A stretch of DNA of 64,000 bases from the NCBI RefSeq assembly GCF_014656375.1, contig NZ_BNCH01000003.1, positions 186,001 to 250,000 on the forward strand. Reading direction: 5' to 3'. How positions within the stretch are numbered: the first letter of the stretch is position 1; each line of letters opens with the position of its first letter. Source of the stretch: Aliiroseovarius zhejiangensis (GTDB lineage: Bacteria; Pseudomonadota; Alphaproteobacteria; Rhodobacterales; Rhodobacteraceae). The notes under the pieces were generated by a model that was given only the letters and a program-made list of their open reading frames with translations, was not told the origin of the DNA and did no database searches. Shown here piece after piece: positions 54,756 to 64,000 of this stretch. Made by a program: the position numbers and the translations under genes.

Positions 54756-55520
54756 TCAGAAACTGTCTTTGCGGCGCCGAATTTCGGCGAAGACCTCGGC
54801 GTTGGGGGCGGCATCCATATGTAGGGCGGCTTTGACCTCTGACAAGTGGGCCCGCAAAAACGGGTTGGTTTCCAACTCGTCCGACAGGCGTGAGGGCACT
54901 GTGGGCTGGTTCTTCTTTCGCAAGGCGGCGATGGCCTCGGTTCGCTGTTTCAGCGCCTCGTTTTCGGGTTCGATCGTGGCTGCGAATGCGGCATTCGCGG
55001 CGGTGTATTCATGACCGGAACATACCAGCGTGTCGGGCGGCAGCGCCGCAAGGCGCGACAGGCTGTCCCACATCTGTTCAGGACTGCCTTCGAAAAGGCG
55101 TCCGCATCCAAGGGCCATCAGGCTGTCGCCGGTGAACACGCATCCCGCGTCTGGGACGTAAAAGGCGATGTGCCCCACCGTATGGCCCGAGACATCCATC
55201 ACATGCACGTCGTGCCCGGCGAACTGAAACTGATCGCCGTCGCCATAACTGCGATCCAGATCTGGCAGGCGGTGCGCGTCGGCCCTGGCCCCGAGCACCT
55301 TGGCGCCCGTGGCCTCTACCAATGCGCCGACCCCCTCCACATGGTCCCAGTGGTGGTGGGTCAACCAAATCTCGGACAAGCCCCACCCTCGTGCTGAAAG
55401 CTCGGTGCTGACCGGGGCTTCTTCGGGTGCGTCGATCAGCGCTGTCGCCCCGGTTGCGTCGTCATGAAGCAAAAAGGCGTAGTTGTCGGACAGGCAAGGG
55501 ATCGTGACCAGCGTAAGCAT
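54756..55520 (-). CDS. gloB: hydroxyacylglutathione hydrolase (glyoxalase II)
   Basis: A 254-residue metallo-beta-lactamase-fold enzyme. The metal motif THHHWDH gives His55, His57, Asp59 and His60; further metal ligands are in SGHTVGH, GDSLMALGCGR and CSGHEYTAANAAFA. It hydrolyses S-lactoylglutathione to D-lactate and glutathione in methylglyoxal detoxification. Length and the C-terminal helical domain (EVKAALHMD) are normal. It is divergent from the DUF938 methyltransferase gene. Confidence 0.94.
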   Translation of the reverse strand: MLTLVTIPCLSDNYAFLLHDDATGATALIDAPEEAPVSTELSARGWGLSEIWLTHHHWDHVEGVGALVEATGAKVLGARADAHRLPDLDRSYGDGDQFQFAGHDVHVMDVSGHTVGHIAFYVPDAGCVFTGDSLMALGCGRLFEGSPEQMWDSLSRLAALPPDTLVCSGHEYTAANAAFAATIEPENEALKQRTEAIAALRKKNQPTVPSRLSDELETNPFLRAHLSEVKAALHMDAAPNAEVFAEIRRRKDSF

Positions 55521-55597
55521 GTGTTTCTCCTGTATGTATCTCTGGACTTGCCGAAAGGCCGGTATGGTTCAATACTACCTCTATACTGGGGGCTGAA

Positions 55598-56242
55598 ATG
55601 GCTGGTGAAAAGCCGAATTACATCGCGGATGTGCGCAAGGACGGACGGTTGTCCGCGCCATCTGCCGCGCGCAACATGGACCCGATCCTGTCGGCCATCG
55701 CACCATATGTGCCCACCGGCGGCGTGGCGTTAGAGATCGCGTCCGGCACGGGCGAACATGCCGTCGCGTTTGCCGGGGCGTTTCCCGACACGGTTTGGCA
55801 ACCCACCGACATAGATGCCGCCCGCCTGATCAGCATTGATGCCTGGCGCGCCCGGAAGGGCATGATGAACATGCGGGTGGCGCAGCGCCTGGATGCGACC
55901 GCCCCCAGCTGGCGCACCGGCCCGTTCGACCTGGCGGTTACCGTCAACCTGATGCATCTGATTGATCAGACGGCGGCGCAAGCGGTGGTCAAGGGTGTCG
56001 CGCGCAACCTTCTGCCCGGAGGTCATTGGTTTCTGTACGGCCCCTTCCGCAGTCAGGGTCTGTTTCGCTCTGACAGCGACCTGTCCTTTCATACCGCCCT
56101 GACCGAAGATGACCCGGCCATCGGCTACAAGGATATCGAAGCGGTCGAGGCCTGGGCGCAGGATGCCGGCCTGACCCGCGCGGCGTTGATCGAGATGCCG
56201 GCGAACAACTTGGTGCTGGTGATGCGCCAATCGGACCGATAG
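55598..56242 (+). CDS. DUF938 family SAM-dependent methyltransferase
   Basis: A 214-residue protein of the DUF938 group. Motif I is LEIASGTGEHAVAFA (about 45-58), with the acidic residue of motif II in PTDIDAARL, and PGGHWFLYGPFRSQGLFRS is the family signature. It is probably a class I methyltransferase in the cytoplasm, but the substrate is unknown. It runs away from gloB and is followed about 100 bp later by another methyltransferase on the same strand. Confidence 0.8.
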   Translation: MAGEKPNYIADVRKDGRLSAPSAARNMDPILSAIAPYVPTGGVALEIASGTGEHAVAFAGAFPDTVWQPTDIDAARLISIDAWRARKGMMNMRVAQRLDATAPSWRTGPFDLAVTVNLMHLIDQTAAQAVVKGVARNLLPGGHWFLYGPFRSQGLFRSDSDLSFHTALTEDDPAIGYKDIEAVEAWAQDAGLTRAALIEMPANNLVLVMRQSDR

Positions 56243-56339
56243 CCAATCTTTTTCGCGCGCCGAGCCGGTGGTGCATTTCAATTTGTCCATGATCCGTTAA
56301 TCTTGGCATCGCAGGAACGGGCAGGTGTGAAACAGCGTC

Positions 56340-57116
56340 ATGCATCTTGATGTGCAGGATCTTCGCAATTTCTATTACCGCAGCATGTTGGGGCGCGCGG
56401 CGCAGAAGGCCATTCGTGATAAGGTGACCACGATGTGGCCCGCTGCGAAGGCCAAGGGGCAGACCGTGGCCGGATTCGGCTTCGCGGTGCCCTTGATGCG
56501 CCCCTATCTGTCCACGGCACGTCGGGTCATGGGGTTGATGCCCGCGCCGCAGGGGGTGATGCCGTGGCCTGCGGGCATGCAGAATGTCTCGGTCCTCGTC
56601 GAAGACACGATGTGGCCACTGGACACCGGCGTGGTCGACAGGCTGGTGGTGATGCACGGTCTGGAAACCACGGAAACCCCCAGCAACCTGCTGGACGAAG
56701 CCTATCGCGTTCTTGGCCCGGGGGGGCGGGCCTTGTTCATCGCGCCGAACCGCGCGGGGCTTTGGGCAAGATCGGATGCCACGCCGTTCGGCTTTGGCCG
56801 CCCCTATTCGCTGAGCCAGCTCGAAGCACAGTTGGAAGAGCACGGGTTTCGCGTCGAACGCCATCTGTCGGCGCTGTATCAGCCGCCGTCATCGAAACGG
56901 TTCTGGCTGAAGACCGGAAACTTCTGGGAACGGGCCGGGCTTCAATTGCCACTGGTTGTGGCGGGTGGCGTCCTGATGGTCGAGGTGTCCAAGCAGATAC
57001 CCGCCCCAAAGCGTCCGGGGCTGGCGCAGGCGGTCAAGCGGCCGTTGAAGGTGCTGGAAGGGTTGGGCGTGCCGGAACCCAGCGCTTCAAGAGCGGCGGG
57101 GGGCGATACGCGCTAA
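56340..57116 (+). CDS. methyltransferase-domain protein (Methyltransf_11-like)
   Basis: A 258-residue protein resembling class I methyltransferases. The recognisable part is the second half of the domain ([39 protein letters not shown]-like pattern, about 100-140), followed by [14 protein letters not shown]. The usual glycine-rich motif I is degenerate, so SAM binding is less sure. Proteins of this type lie next to gloB in many Rhodobacterales. The product ends about 375 bp before the ATP synthase operon. Confidence 0.65.
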   Translation: MHLDVQDLRNFYYRSMLGRAAQKAIRDKVTTMWPAAKAKGQTVAGFGFAVPLMRPYLSTARRVMGLMPAPQGVMPWPAGMQNVSVLVEDTMWPLDTGVVDRLVVMHGLETTETPSNLLDEAYRVLGPGGRALFIAPNRAGLWARSDATPFGFGRPYSLSQLEAQLEEHGFRVERHLSALYQPPSSKRFWLKTGNFWERAGLQLPLVVAGGVLMVEVSKQIPAPKRPGLAQAVKRPLKVLEGLGVPEPSASRAAGGDTR

Positions 57117-57490
57117 ACCGTTTCGCACCGGCAGAATCAACTGCCTCAAGGCCTTGAGATAGAGGGCAGGCAGCCCTTTTTCGGTGTCCTGGCACCGGAA
57201 TCGACTGTTGCGGTATACAAATGTATCCAGAAAATGATCCGCCACGAATGGGGCGGTCATCGCCTTTTTTCCCTTAGGGGAAAGGGTCTGGCCGCAAAAC
57301 CTCTGCCGGATCGGGCAAAGGGGGCAAATATGTTGGCGATAAACCCCTGCAAGCCTGTTGCGAGGTGCGCATATCCCTGCTACACGCTTCGACGATTTAG
57401 ATGACACGCTTGAACATGCGGCATCTGTAGGCCGCCCCGATTTGCTGACCGGCAGATCACAATGGGGCTAAAGACATCGGAAGGGTGGAC
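57117..57490. other. gap upstream of the ATP synthase operon
   Basis: No supported gene is seen. A minus-strand 106-codon frame across 57087-57407 overlaps the methyltransferase 3' end and lacks a convincing ribosome-binding site. The region should contain the atpH promoter; a weak candidate is given separately. A short TTTCCC-GGGAAA palindrome lies near 57268. Confidence 0.5.
57358..57386 (+). promoter_or_regulatory. weak candidate promoter of the atp operon
   Basis: TTGCGA (57358-57363) and TACACG (57381-57386) have a 17-bp spacer, about 100 bp before atpH. Both hexamers are imperfect, so this is only the best match by eye. Confidence 0.28.
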
Positions 57491-58051
57491 GTGTCCGAAC
57501 CAGTCGCGATCTCAACCGGCATTGCCCAGCGTTATGCCACTGCCGTCTTTGACCTGGCCAAGGAAGGCAAGAACCTGAAAGCAGTCGAGGCGGATGTTGC
57601 CGCCCTTGAAGCTGCTCTCGCCGATAGCGAAGATCTTCGCAACCTGATCAGTTCCCCGATCTACAGCCGGGACGAACAGGGTGCCTCGATCACCGCCATC
57701 GCCAAGAAAATGAAACTTTCGTCGACGGTCGCGAACACGCTGGGGCTGATGGCCCAGAAACGGCGCCTGTTCGTGTTGCCTCAGTTTGTTGCCGCCCTGC
57801 GCGCGTTGATTGCTGACGACAAGGGCGAAGTGACCGCTCAGGTGACGGCTGCCAAGGCCATGACGAAGGCACAACAAGACAAACTTGCCAAGGCACTGAA
57901 AGCCTCTGTCGGCAAGGATGTGAACATCAACCTGGCCGTCGATGAATCCCTCATCGGTGGCCTTGTCGTCCAAGTGGGCTCGCGCATGATCGACACCTCG
58001 ATCCGTGCGAAGCTCAACGCACTTCAGAATTCCATGAAAGAGGTCGGATAA
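57491..58051 (+). CDS. atpH: ATP synthase F1 subunit delta
   Basis: A 186-residue OSCP/delta subunit that joins the F1 head to the peripheral stalk. The N-terminal helical domain ([16 protein letters not shown]) and the C-terminal [32 protein letters not shown] are typical. The start is taken as the GTG at 57491, 6 nt after GGAAGG; a GTG two codons upstream is possible. The stop overlaps the atpA ATG (TAATG). It leads the atpHAGDC operon; the F0 genes are not in this window, as is usual in this group. Confidence 0.94.
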   Translation: MSEPVAISTGIAQRYATAVFDLAKEGKNLKAVEADVAALEAALADSEDLRNLISSPIYSRDEQGASITAIAKKMKLSSTVANTLGLMAQKRRLFVLPQFVAALRALIADDKGEVTAQVTAAKAMTKAQQDKLAKALKASVGKDVNINLAVDESLIGGLVVQVGSRMIDTSIRAKLNALQNSMKEVG

Positions 58052-59589
58052 TGGGTATCCAAGCAGCAGAGATTTCTGCGATCCTGAAGGACCAGATCAA
58101 GAACTTTGGCCAGGACGCCGAAGTGGCCGAAGTTGGCCGCGTGTTGTCAGTGGGTGATGGTATCGCCCGCGTCTACGGTCTTGATAAAGTCCAGGCTGGT
58201 GAAATGGTCGAATTCCCCGGTGGTATCCGAGGGATGGCCCTGAACCTTGAAGCCGACAACGTGGGTGTTGTTATCTTCGGGTCGGACCGCGACATTAAAG
58301 AAGGCGATACCGTCAAGCGCACGAACTCGATCGTGGACGTGCCAATCGGTGACGAGCTTCTGGGTCGTGTTGTCGATGGTCTGGGCAACCCGATCGACGG
58401 CAAAGGTCCGATCAACGCCAAGAAGCGGGGCGTGGCCGATGTGAAGGCGCCGGGCATCATCCCGCGTAAATCGGTGCACGAACCGATGGCAACCGGCCTG
58501 AAGTCGGTTGACGCGATGATCCCGATTGGCCGTGGTCAGCGCGAATTGATCATTGGTGACCGCCAAACCGGTAAAACCGCCGTGGCCCTGGACGCCATGC
58601 TGAACCAGAAGTCGTACAACGACGCTGCCGGCGACGACGAAAGCAAGAAGCTCTATTGCGTTTACGTGGCTGTTGGGCAGAAACGGTCCACCGTTGCCCA
58701 GCTGGTGAAGAAACTGGAAGAAAGCGGCGCGATCGAGTATTCGATCGTCGTGGCCGCCACCGCATCCGACCCGGCCCCCATGCAGTTCCTGGCCCCCTAT
58801 GCCGCGACCGCCATGGCCGAGCATTTCCGCGACAATGGCCGCCACGCGCTGATCATTTATGATGATCTGTCGAAACAAGCTGTGTCCTATCGTCAGATGT
58901 CGCTGCTGCTGCGTCGTCCGCCGGGCCGCGAAGCCTATCCGGGTGACGTTTTCTATCTTCACTCGCGCCTGCTGGAGCGTTCGGCCAAGCTGAACGAAGA
59001 CTACGGCGCAGGTTCGCTGACGGCTCTGCCGGTCATCGAAACCCAGGGTGGCGACGTGTCGGCCTTTATTCCGACCAACGTGATCTCGATCACCGACGGT
59101 CAGATCTTCCTGGAAACCGAACTGTTCTATCAGGGTATCCGCCCGGCAGTGAACACCGGTCTGTCGGTGTCGCGTGTTGGCTCGTCGGCCCAGACCAAGG
59201 CGATGTCCTCGGTCGCCGGTCCGGTGAAACTGTCGCTGGCTCAGTACCGCGAGATGGCCGCGTTCGCGCAGTTCGGGTCCGACCTTGATGCCGCAACCCA
59301 GCAGCTTCTGAACCGTGGTGCACGTCTGACCGAGCTGATGAAACAGCCGCAGTATTCGCCGCTGACCAACGCTGAAATCGTGTGCGTGATCTATGCAGGC
59401 ACCAACGGCTATCTGGACAAGATCGCCGTCAGCGAAGTGGGTCGCTTCGAGGCCGGCCTGCTGAATCACCTGCGTCAGAACCACGCGGACCTTCTGGCTG
59501 ACATCACCAACAACGACCGCAAGGTCAAAGGTGAGCTTGAGGACAAAGTCAAAGCTGCGCTGGACGCCTTCGCCGCTGACTTCGCTTGA
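58051..59589 (+). CDS. atpA: ATP synthase F1 subunit alpha
   Basis: A 512-residue non-catalytic nucleotide-binding subunit. Walker A is GDRQTGKT (169-176), and the family signature [17 protein letters not shown] is in the C-terminal half. Three alpha subunits alternate with three beta subunits in the F1 head. It overlaps atpH by one base and precedes atpG by 15 bp. Codon use is strongly biased, as expected of an abundant protein. Long antisense frames opposite it are composition artefacts. Confidence 0.97.
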   Translation: MGIQAAEISAILKDQIKNFGQDAEVAEVGRVLSVGDGIARVYGLDKVQAGEMVEFPGGIRGMALNLEADNVGVVIFGSDRDIKEGDTVKRTNSIVDVPIGDELLGRVVDGLGNPIDGKGPINAKKRGVADVKAPGIIPRKSVHEPMATGLKSVDAMIPIGRGQRELIIGDRQTGKTAVALDAMLNQKSYNDAAGDDESKKLYCVYVAVGQKRSTVAQLVKKLEESGAIEYSIVVAATASDPAPMQFLAPYAATAMAEHFRDNGRHALIIYDDLSKQAVSYRQMSLLLRRPPGREAYPGDVFYLHSRLLERSAKLNEDYGAGSLTALPVIETQGGDVSAFIPTNVISITDGQIFLETELFYQGIRPAVNTGLSVSRVGSSAQTKAMSSVAGPVKLSLAQYREMAAFAQFGSDLDAATQQLLNRGARLTELMKQPQYSPLTNAEIVCVIYAGTNGYLDKIAVSEVGRFEAGLLNHLRQNHADLLADITNNDRKVKGELEDKVKAALDAFAADFA

Positions 59590-59604
59590 GGGGGGCATTG
59601 AACG

Positions 59605-60483
59605 ATGGCCAACCTTAAGGATCTCAGAAACCGGATCGCGAATGTCAAAAACACTCGCAAGATCACGAAGGCCATGCAGATGGTGGCCGCCGCGAAACTG
59701 CGGCGGGCACAGGAAGCTGCCGAGGCCGGGCGGCCCTATGCAGAGCGGTTCAATGCCGTTCTGGGTGGGTTGGCTGCTGCGTCGACCGGTGGGGACAGCG
59801 CGCCCAAGCTGCTGGCGGGTTCGGGCTCCGATCAGGTCCACCTGCTGGTGGTCATGACCGCGGAACGCGGGCTGTGCGGTGGCTTCAACTCGTCAATCGT
59901 GAAACTGGCGCGGGCCAAGGCAGAGGATCTGCTGGCATCCGGCAAGACGGTGAAAATCCTGACTGTCGGCAAGAAGGGCCGTGAACAGTTGAAACGTGAA
60001 TATGCCGATCACATGATCGGCCACGTCGATCTGTCGGGCGTGCGCAATGTCGCATATGACAACGCGCAGGACATTGCCCACGACCTGATTCACCGCTTCA
60101 ACGAAGGTGAATATGATGTCGCGACGATCTTCTACAACACGTTCGAAAGCGTGATCACGCAGGTTCCGACCGCGAAACAGGTCATCCCGGCCAGTTTCGA
60201 CGCGCCGGAAGAGGGGGCGACGACCTCGACGGTTTACGACTATGAGCCGTCGGAAGAAGGCATCCTGAAAACGCTGCTGCCGTCAGGTGTGGCCACTCAG
60301 GTCTTCTCGGCCCTTCTGGAAAATGCCGCGTCCGAGCAAGGCGCGCGTATGGCGGCCATGGACAACGCAACCCGCAACGCTGGCGAGATGATCGAGAAAC
60401 TGACCATTCAGTACAACCGCTCGCGTCAGGCTGTGATCACCAACGAGCTTATCGAAATTATTTCGGGCGCCGAGGCGCTCTAA
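59605..60483 (+). CDS. atpG: ATP synthase F1 subunit gamma
   Basis: A 292-residue central rotor shaft. The N-terminal helix [33 protein letters not shown]-type region (first 35 residues), the [14 protein letters not shown] segment (about 90) and the C-terminal [26 protein letters not shown]-type helix are all present. Rotation of gamma inside the alpha3beta3 ring drives ATP synthesis. It follows atpA by 15 bp and precedes atpD by 18 bp. Confidence 0.96.
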   Translation: MANLKDLRNRIANVKNTRKITKAMQMVAAAKLRRAQEAAEAGRPYAERFNAVLGGLAAASTGGDSAPKLLAGSGSDQVHLLVVMTAERGLCGGFNSSIVKLARAKAEDLLASGKTVKILTVGKKGREQLKREYADHMIGHVDLSGVRNVAYDNAQDIAHDLIHRFNEGEYDVATIFYNTFESVITQVPTAKQVIPASFDAPEEGATTSTVYDYEPSEEGILKTLLPSGVATQVFSALLENAASEQGARMAAMDNATRNAGEMIEKLTIQYNRSRQAVITNELIEIISGAEAL

Positions 60484-61926
<1,443 letters not shown>

Positions 61927-61982
61927 TTGGGAACGTGAAGGGGCAGGGCGACCTGCCCCATCTTCCCGAAAGGAGATCCTGA

Positions 61983-62393
61983 ATGGCTGATACGATGCAA
62001 TTTGACCTGGTGTCGCCCGAGCGCAGCCTGGCCTCGCTTCAGGCAACGGCGGTTCAACTGCCGGGGACGGATGGCGATATGACGGCCATGGCGAACCACG
62101 CGCCGACCATCACGACGCTGCGCCCCGGTATCGTTCGCGTCGAAGCGCCGGAAGGTAACGCCGAATTCGCCGTGACCGGGGGCTTTGCAGAAGTGACCGC
62201 CACGGGCACGTCGGTTCTGGCTGAACGCGCCGTGCCGGTGTCGGAAATGACGCAAGAGATCCTGGATGCCTTCGTCTCGGACGCCGCTGCAGCGTCAGAA
62301 AACGCAACGGCTGAAAACCTGGACGAGTTGGCCAAGCGTACGGTGGATATCGCCGCAATGGCTGATGCATTGGGGCTGACCGTCAAGGCCTGA
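61983..62393 (+). CDS. atpC: ATP synthase F1 subunit epsilon
   Basis: A 136-residue epsilon subunit with the N-terminal beta-sandwich (FDLVSPERSLASLQATAVQLPG, MANHAPTITTLRPG) and a C-terminal helical pair (ILDAFVSDAAAASENATAENLDELAKR-type region). It couples the gamma shaft to the c ring and can inhibit ATPase activity. AAAGGAG lies just upstream of the ATG. A strong terminator begins 23 bp after the stop, ending the operon. Confidence 0.95.
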   Translation: MADTMQFDLVSPERSLASLQATAVQLPGTDGDMTAMANHAPTITTLRPGIVRVEAPEGNAEFAVTGGFAEVTATGTSVLAERAVPVSEMTQEILDAFVSDAAAASENATAENLDELAKRTVDIAAMADALGLTVKA

Positions 62394-62416
62394 TCGCCCG
62401 ACCAACCCGTTTCTTG

Positions 62417-62446
62417 AAAGCCCCGCCTGGACCGGCGGGGCTTTTT
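62417..62446 (+). terminator. terminator of the atpHAGDC operon
   Basis: AAAGCCCCGCC (62417-62427) and GGCGGGGCTTT (62434-62444) form an 11-bp stem with a 6-nt loop, followed by TT. Confidence 0.88.
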
Positions 62447-62486
62447 GCATTTGCGCCCGACGCAGGAAGTCGTCAGAGATACGCGC

Positions 62487-63701
62487 ATGACCGAAGCCCG
62501 CCCGACACCCAACCGCACCGCCATCTGGTTCATCCTGGCGACGATCCTGCTGGACGCTGTGGGGATCGGCATCGTGTTCCCGATCATGCCGGACCTGATG
62601 CTGCGGGTTGGCGCCGACAGCACCGCTGACGGTGCGTTCTGGGGCGGGATTCTGATGGCGTCCTACGCGGCGATGCAGTTTCTGTTCGCGCCGATCATCG
62701 GCGGCATTTCCGACAGCCTGGGGCGCCGGCCCGTGCTCTTGCTGGCGCTTGTTGCGTTGACGGTCGACTATGTGGTCATGGCGCTGGTGACGACCTTCTG
62801 GTGGCTGCTGGCCGGGCGCATTCTGGCGGGGATCGCCGGGGCGACCTATATCACTGCGACAGCCTATCTGGCCGACATCTCGCGGCCAGAGGACCGGGCT
62901 GCCAATTTCGGCCTGATCGGGGCGACCTTCGGGATCGGCTTCGTGATGGGACCGGCCATCGGCGGTTTTGTCGCCAGTTTCCACCTTTCGGCCCCGTTCT
63001 GGCTGGCGGCGGTGTTTGCCGGGCTGAACGTGGCACTGGGCCTGTTCGTCCTGCCCGAAAGCCTGCCCCCCGAGAAACGGCGCGCGTTTCGGCGGCGCGA
63101 CCTGAACCCGTTCGGCTCGATCCTAGATGCGTTCAAACTGCCGGGGCTGGGCCTGCCCCTGGCGCTGATCTTCCTGTTCGAGTTTGCCAATTTGGTCTAT
63201 CCGACGCTTTGGGCTTTCTGGACACGCGAGATGTTCGGATGGAGCACCGCGCTGATCGGCCTGACGCTGGCCGCTTATGGCATCGCGGTGGCGTTTACCC
63301 AGGGCGTTGTCATGCGCCTGATCATCCCGCGTTTGGGCGAGTTTCGGACGCTGATCTTCGCCATCATCTGCGCCATCCTTGCCTTCGCAATTTTTGGCAT
63401 CACGGGCAGCGCCTATGTCATGTTCGCCGCCATCCTGATTGCCGCACTGGCCGATATGGCGCCGCCCACCATGACCGCGATGATGGCCAACATGGTCGAT
63501 GAGGACCGTCAGGGGCTGCTGCAAGGCGTGATTGCCAGCCTGGGTTCAATCGCGGCTGTGATCGGGCCGATGCTGGTCACATGGATCTTTCAGGTTTTCG
63601 CGGCTGCAGAGGGGGCGATCTATCTGCCCGGCGCGCCATTTCTGTTTTCCGGCGCGCTGGTGGTTGTGCTGTTTCCCTTTTTCCTGCGTCTTGGCCGGTA
63701 G
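62487..63701 (+). CDS. MFS transporter, TetA-like drug:proton antiporter
   Basis: A 404-residue transporter with about twelve membrane segments. The first helix ends IVFPIMPDLM, and motif A appears as GGISDSLGRRPVLL between helices 2 and 3. GRILAGIAGATYITATAYLADIS and GFVMGPAIGGFV are typical of the TCR1/TetA group. It should export small hydrophobic compounds by proton exchange; tetracycline specificity is not shown. The ATG at 62487 gives a family-like N-terminus; the frame is open 14 codons upstream, inside the atp terminator region. Confidence 0.85.
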   Translation: MTEARPTPNRTAIWFILATILLDAVGIGIVFPIMPDLMLRVGADSTADGAFWGGILMASYAAMQFLFAPIIGGISDSLGRRPVLLLALVALTVDYVVMALVTTFWWLLAGRILAGIAGATYITATAYLADISRPEDRAANFGLIGATFGIGFVMGPAIGGFVASFHLSAPFWLAAVFAGLNVALGLFVLPESLPPEKRRAFRRRDLNPFGSILDAFKLPGLGLPLALIFLFEFANLVYPTLWAFWTREMFGWSTALIGLTLAAYGIAVAFTQGVVMRLIIPRLGEFRTLIFAIICAILAFAIFGITGSAYVMFAAILIAALADMAPPTMTAMMANMVDEDRQGLLQGVIASLGSIAAVIGPMLVTWIFQVFAAAEGAIYLPGAPFLFSGALVVVLFPFFLRLGR

Positions 63702-63770
63702 CCAACGCTTGTCACCCGGCCACGTTTGGGGTCTGCTGTCGAGACGAAGATATGCACGAGGCCGGCAAAC

Positions 63771-64000
63771 ATGCGCAGGATCCGAACTCACAAGGTCGGG
63801 GTGGACCAAGGCAGCACGATCTTGTTCTCGGATTTTGAACATGATGGGGTCATGTGGACGGGCAGCGGCCCGCGAAAACTGACAACCCGCATCGAGTTTT
63901 CAGAAAGCTACCTGACCCCGCCTTCGGTGCATGTCAGCGTGTCGATGTGGGATTTGGACAATCGCACCAATGCGCGGGCCGACATATCGGCCGAGAACGT
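63771..64000 (+). CDS. H-type lectin domain protein, cut by the right edge
   Basis: The frame from ATG 63771 is open to the window end (76 complete codons). It reads VDQGSTILFSDFEHDGVMWTG, then RIEFSESYLTPPSVHVSVSMWD and NARADISAEN, which matches the H-type lectin fold (a six-stranded sandwich that binds carbohydrates, as in gp9 and discoidin-linked lectins). No signal peptide is present at this start. A GAGG lies 13 nt upstream. Partial; the C-terminal part is beyond the window. Confidence 0.65.
   Translation, partial: MRRIRTHKVGVDQGSTILFSDFEHDGVMWTGSGPRKLTTRIEFSESYLTPPSVHVSVSMWDLDNRTNARADISAEN

Noticed and set aside
57087-57407. 106-codon minus-strand frame before atpH
   Set aside because: It overlaps the end of the methyltransferase gene, lacks a convincing ribosome-binding site and has no family likeness. 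It could not be excluded entirely, so it is noted here only.
58147-59841. 564-codon minus-strand frame opposite atpA
   Set aside because: The plus strand encodes AtpA with full motifs; the antisense frame is a consequence of biased GC-rich codons and has no ribosome-binding site or recognisable domain.
62487-63701. Acquired tetracycline-resistance gene tetA
   Set aside because: It is TetA-like, but no TetR-type regulator is divergent from it and codon use matches the neighbours, so specific resistance is not supported.

Overview
The window reads as a chromosomal segment of an alphaproteobacterium of the order Rhodobacterales (Roseobacter/Rhodobacter group). This rests on several independent signs: a high-GC core genome; the run aroA-cmk-rpsA-ihfB-lapA-trpF-trpB; an F1-only ATP synthase operon atpH-A-G-D-C; a SAM/SAH-type riboswitch in front of metK, a class known almost only from Rhodobacterales; an Irr-type Fur regulator divergent from fabA; and a MotE/DUF6468-containing flagellar cluster. 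No insertion sequence, prophage, CRISPR array, tRNA or rRNA gene is visible. The segment is mostly core and housekeeping DNA.

Layout. 1-3.8 kb: minus-strand catabolic genes (enol-lactonase-like hydrolase, EEP-family nuclease, threonine dehydratase, second hydrolase). 3.9-7.2 kb: fabA-fabB-fabI on the minus strand with divergent irr. 7.3-8.7 kb: FKBP isomerase and an unassigned protein. 8.9-14.3 kb: miaB, phoH, ybeY, corC and lnt (tRNA modification, rRNA maturation, lipoprotein acylation). 14.4-16.4 kb: riboswitch-metK and trmB. 16.5-23.8 kb: aroA, cmk, rpsA, ihfB, lapA, trpF, trpB, with a small methyltransferase-like gene placed antisense between cmk and rpsA. 23.8-28.3 kb: a serine beta-lactamase-like hydrolase, DUF2332, pth, an FkbM methyltransferase and rplY.

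28.3-41.0 kb is a flagellar block arranged as two divergent units around about 37.7 kb. Leftward it runs fliL, a DUF6468 gene, motE, motA, a large secreted protein, flhA, fliR, flhB and a small coiled-coil gene. Rightward it runs fliF, a fliH-like gene, fliN and fliP. Together these encode the MS ring, export gate and part of the stator and switch; no motB, fliG, fliM, fliQ or fliI is in the window.

41.1-48.6 kb: an FMN-dependent 2-hydroxy-acid dehydrogenase, a Hint-domain protein, rpsD with a structured leader, hisC-tyrA, an extensin-like protein and DUF2125. 48.6-54.6 kb: a ChaC-like cyclotransferase, a non-flagellar MotA/ExbB-like plus OmpA/MotB-like pair with long coiled coils, and clpA. 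54.7-57.1 kb: gloB and two methyltransferases. 57.5-62.4 kb: the ATP synthase F1 operon. 62.5-64 kb: a TetA-like MFS exporter and the start of an H-type lectin gene.

The observations most worth following are: a three-copy composite element (shared core, variable middle hairpin, constant distal hairpin) that always lies 9-20 nt behind a stop codon on that gene's strand; the orphan ExbB/MotB-like pair, which resembles the ZorA/ZorB architecture but has no Zorya effector genes; the riboswitch that incorporates the metK ribosome-binding site; the structured rpsD leader; and the MotC-like candidate beside motA and motE. None of this clearly amounts to an undescribed system. The 3' element is the strongest candidate for something not yet characterised.
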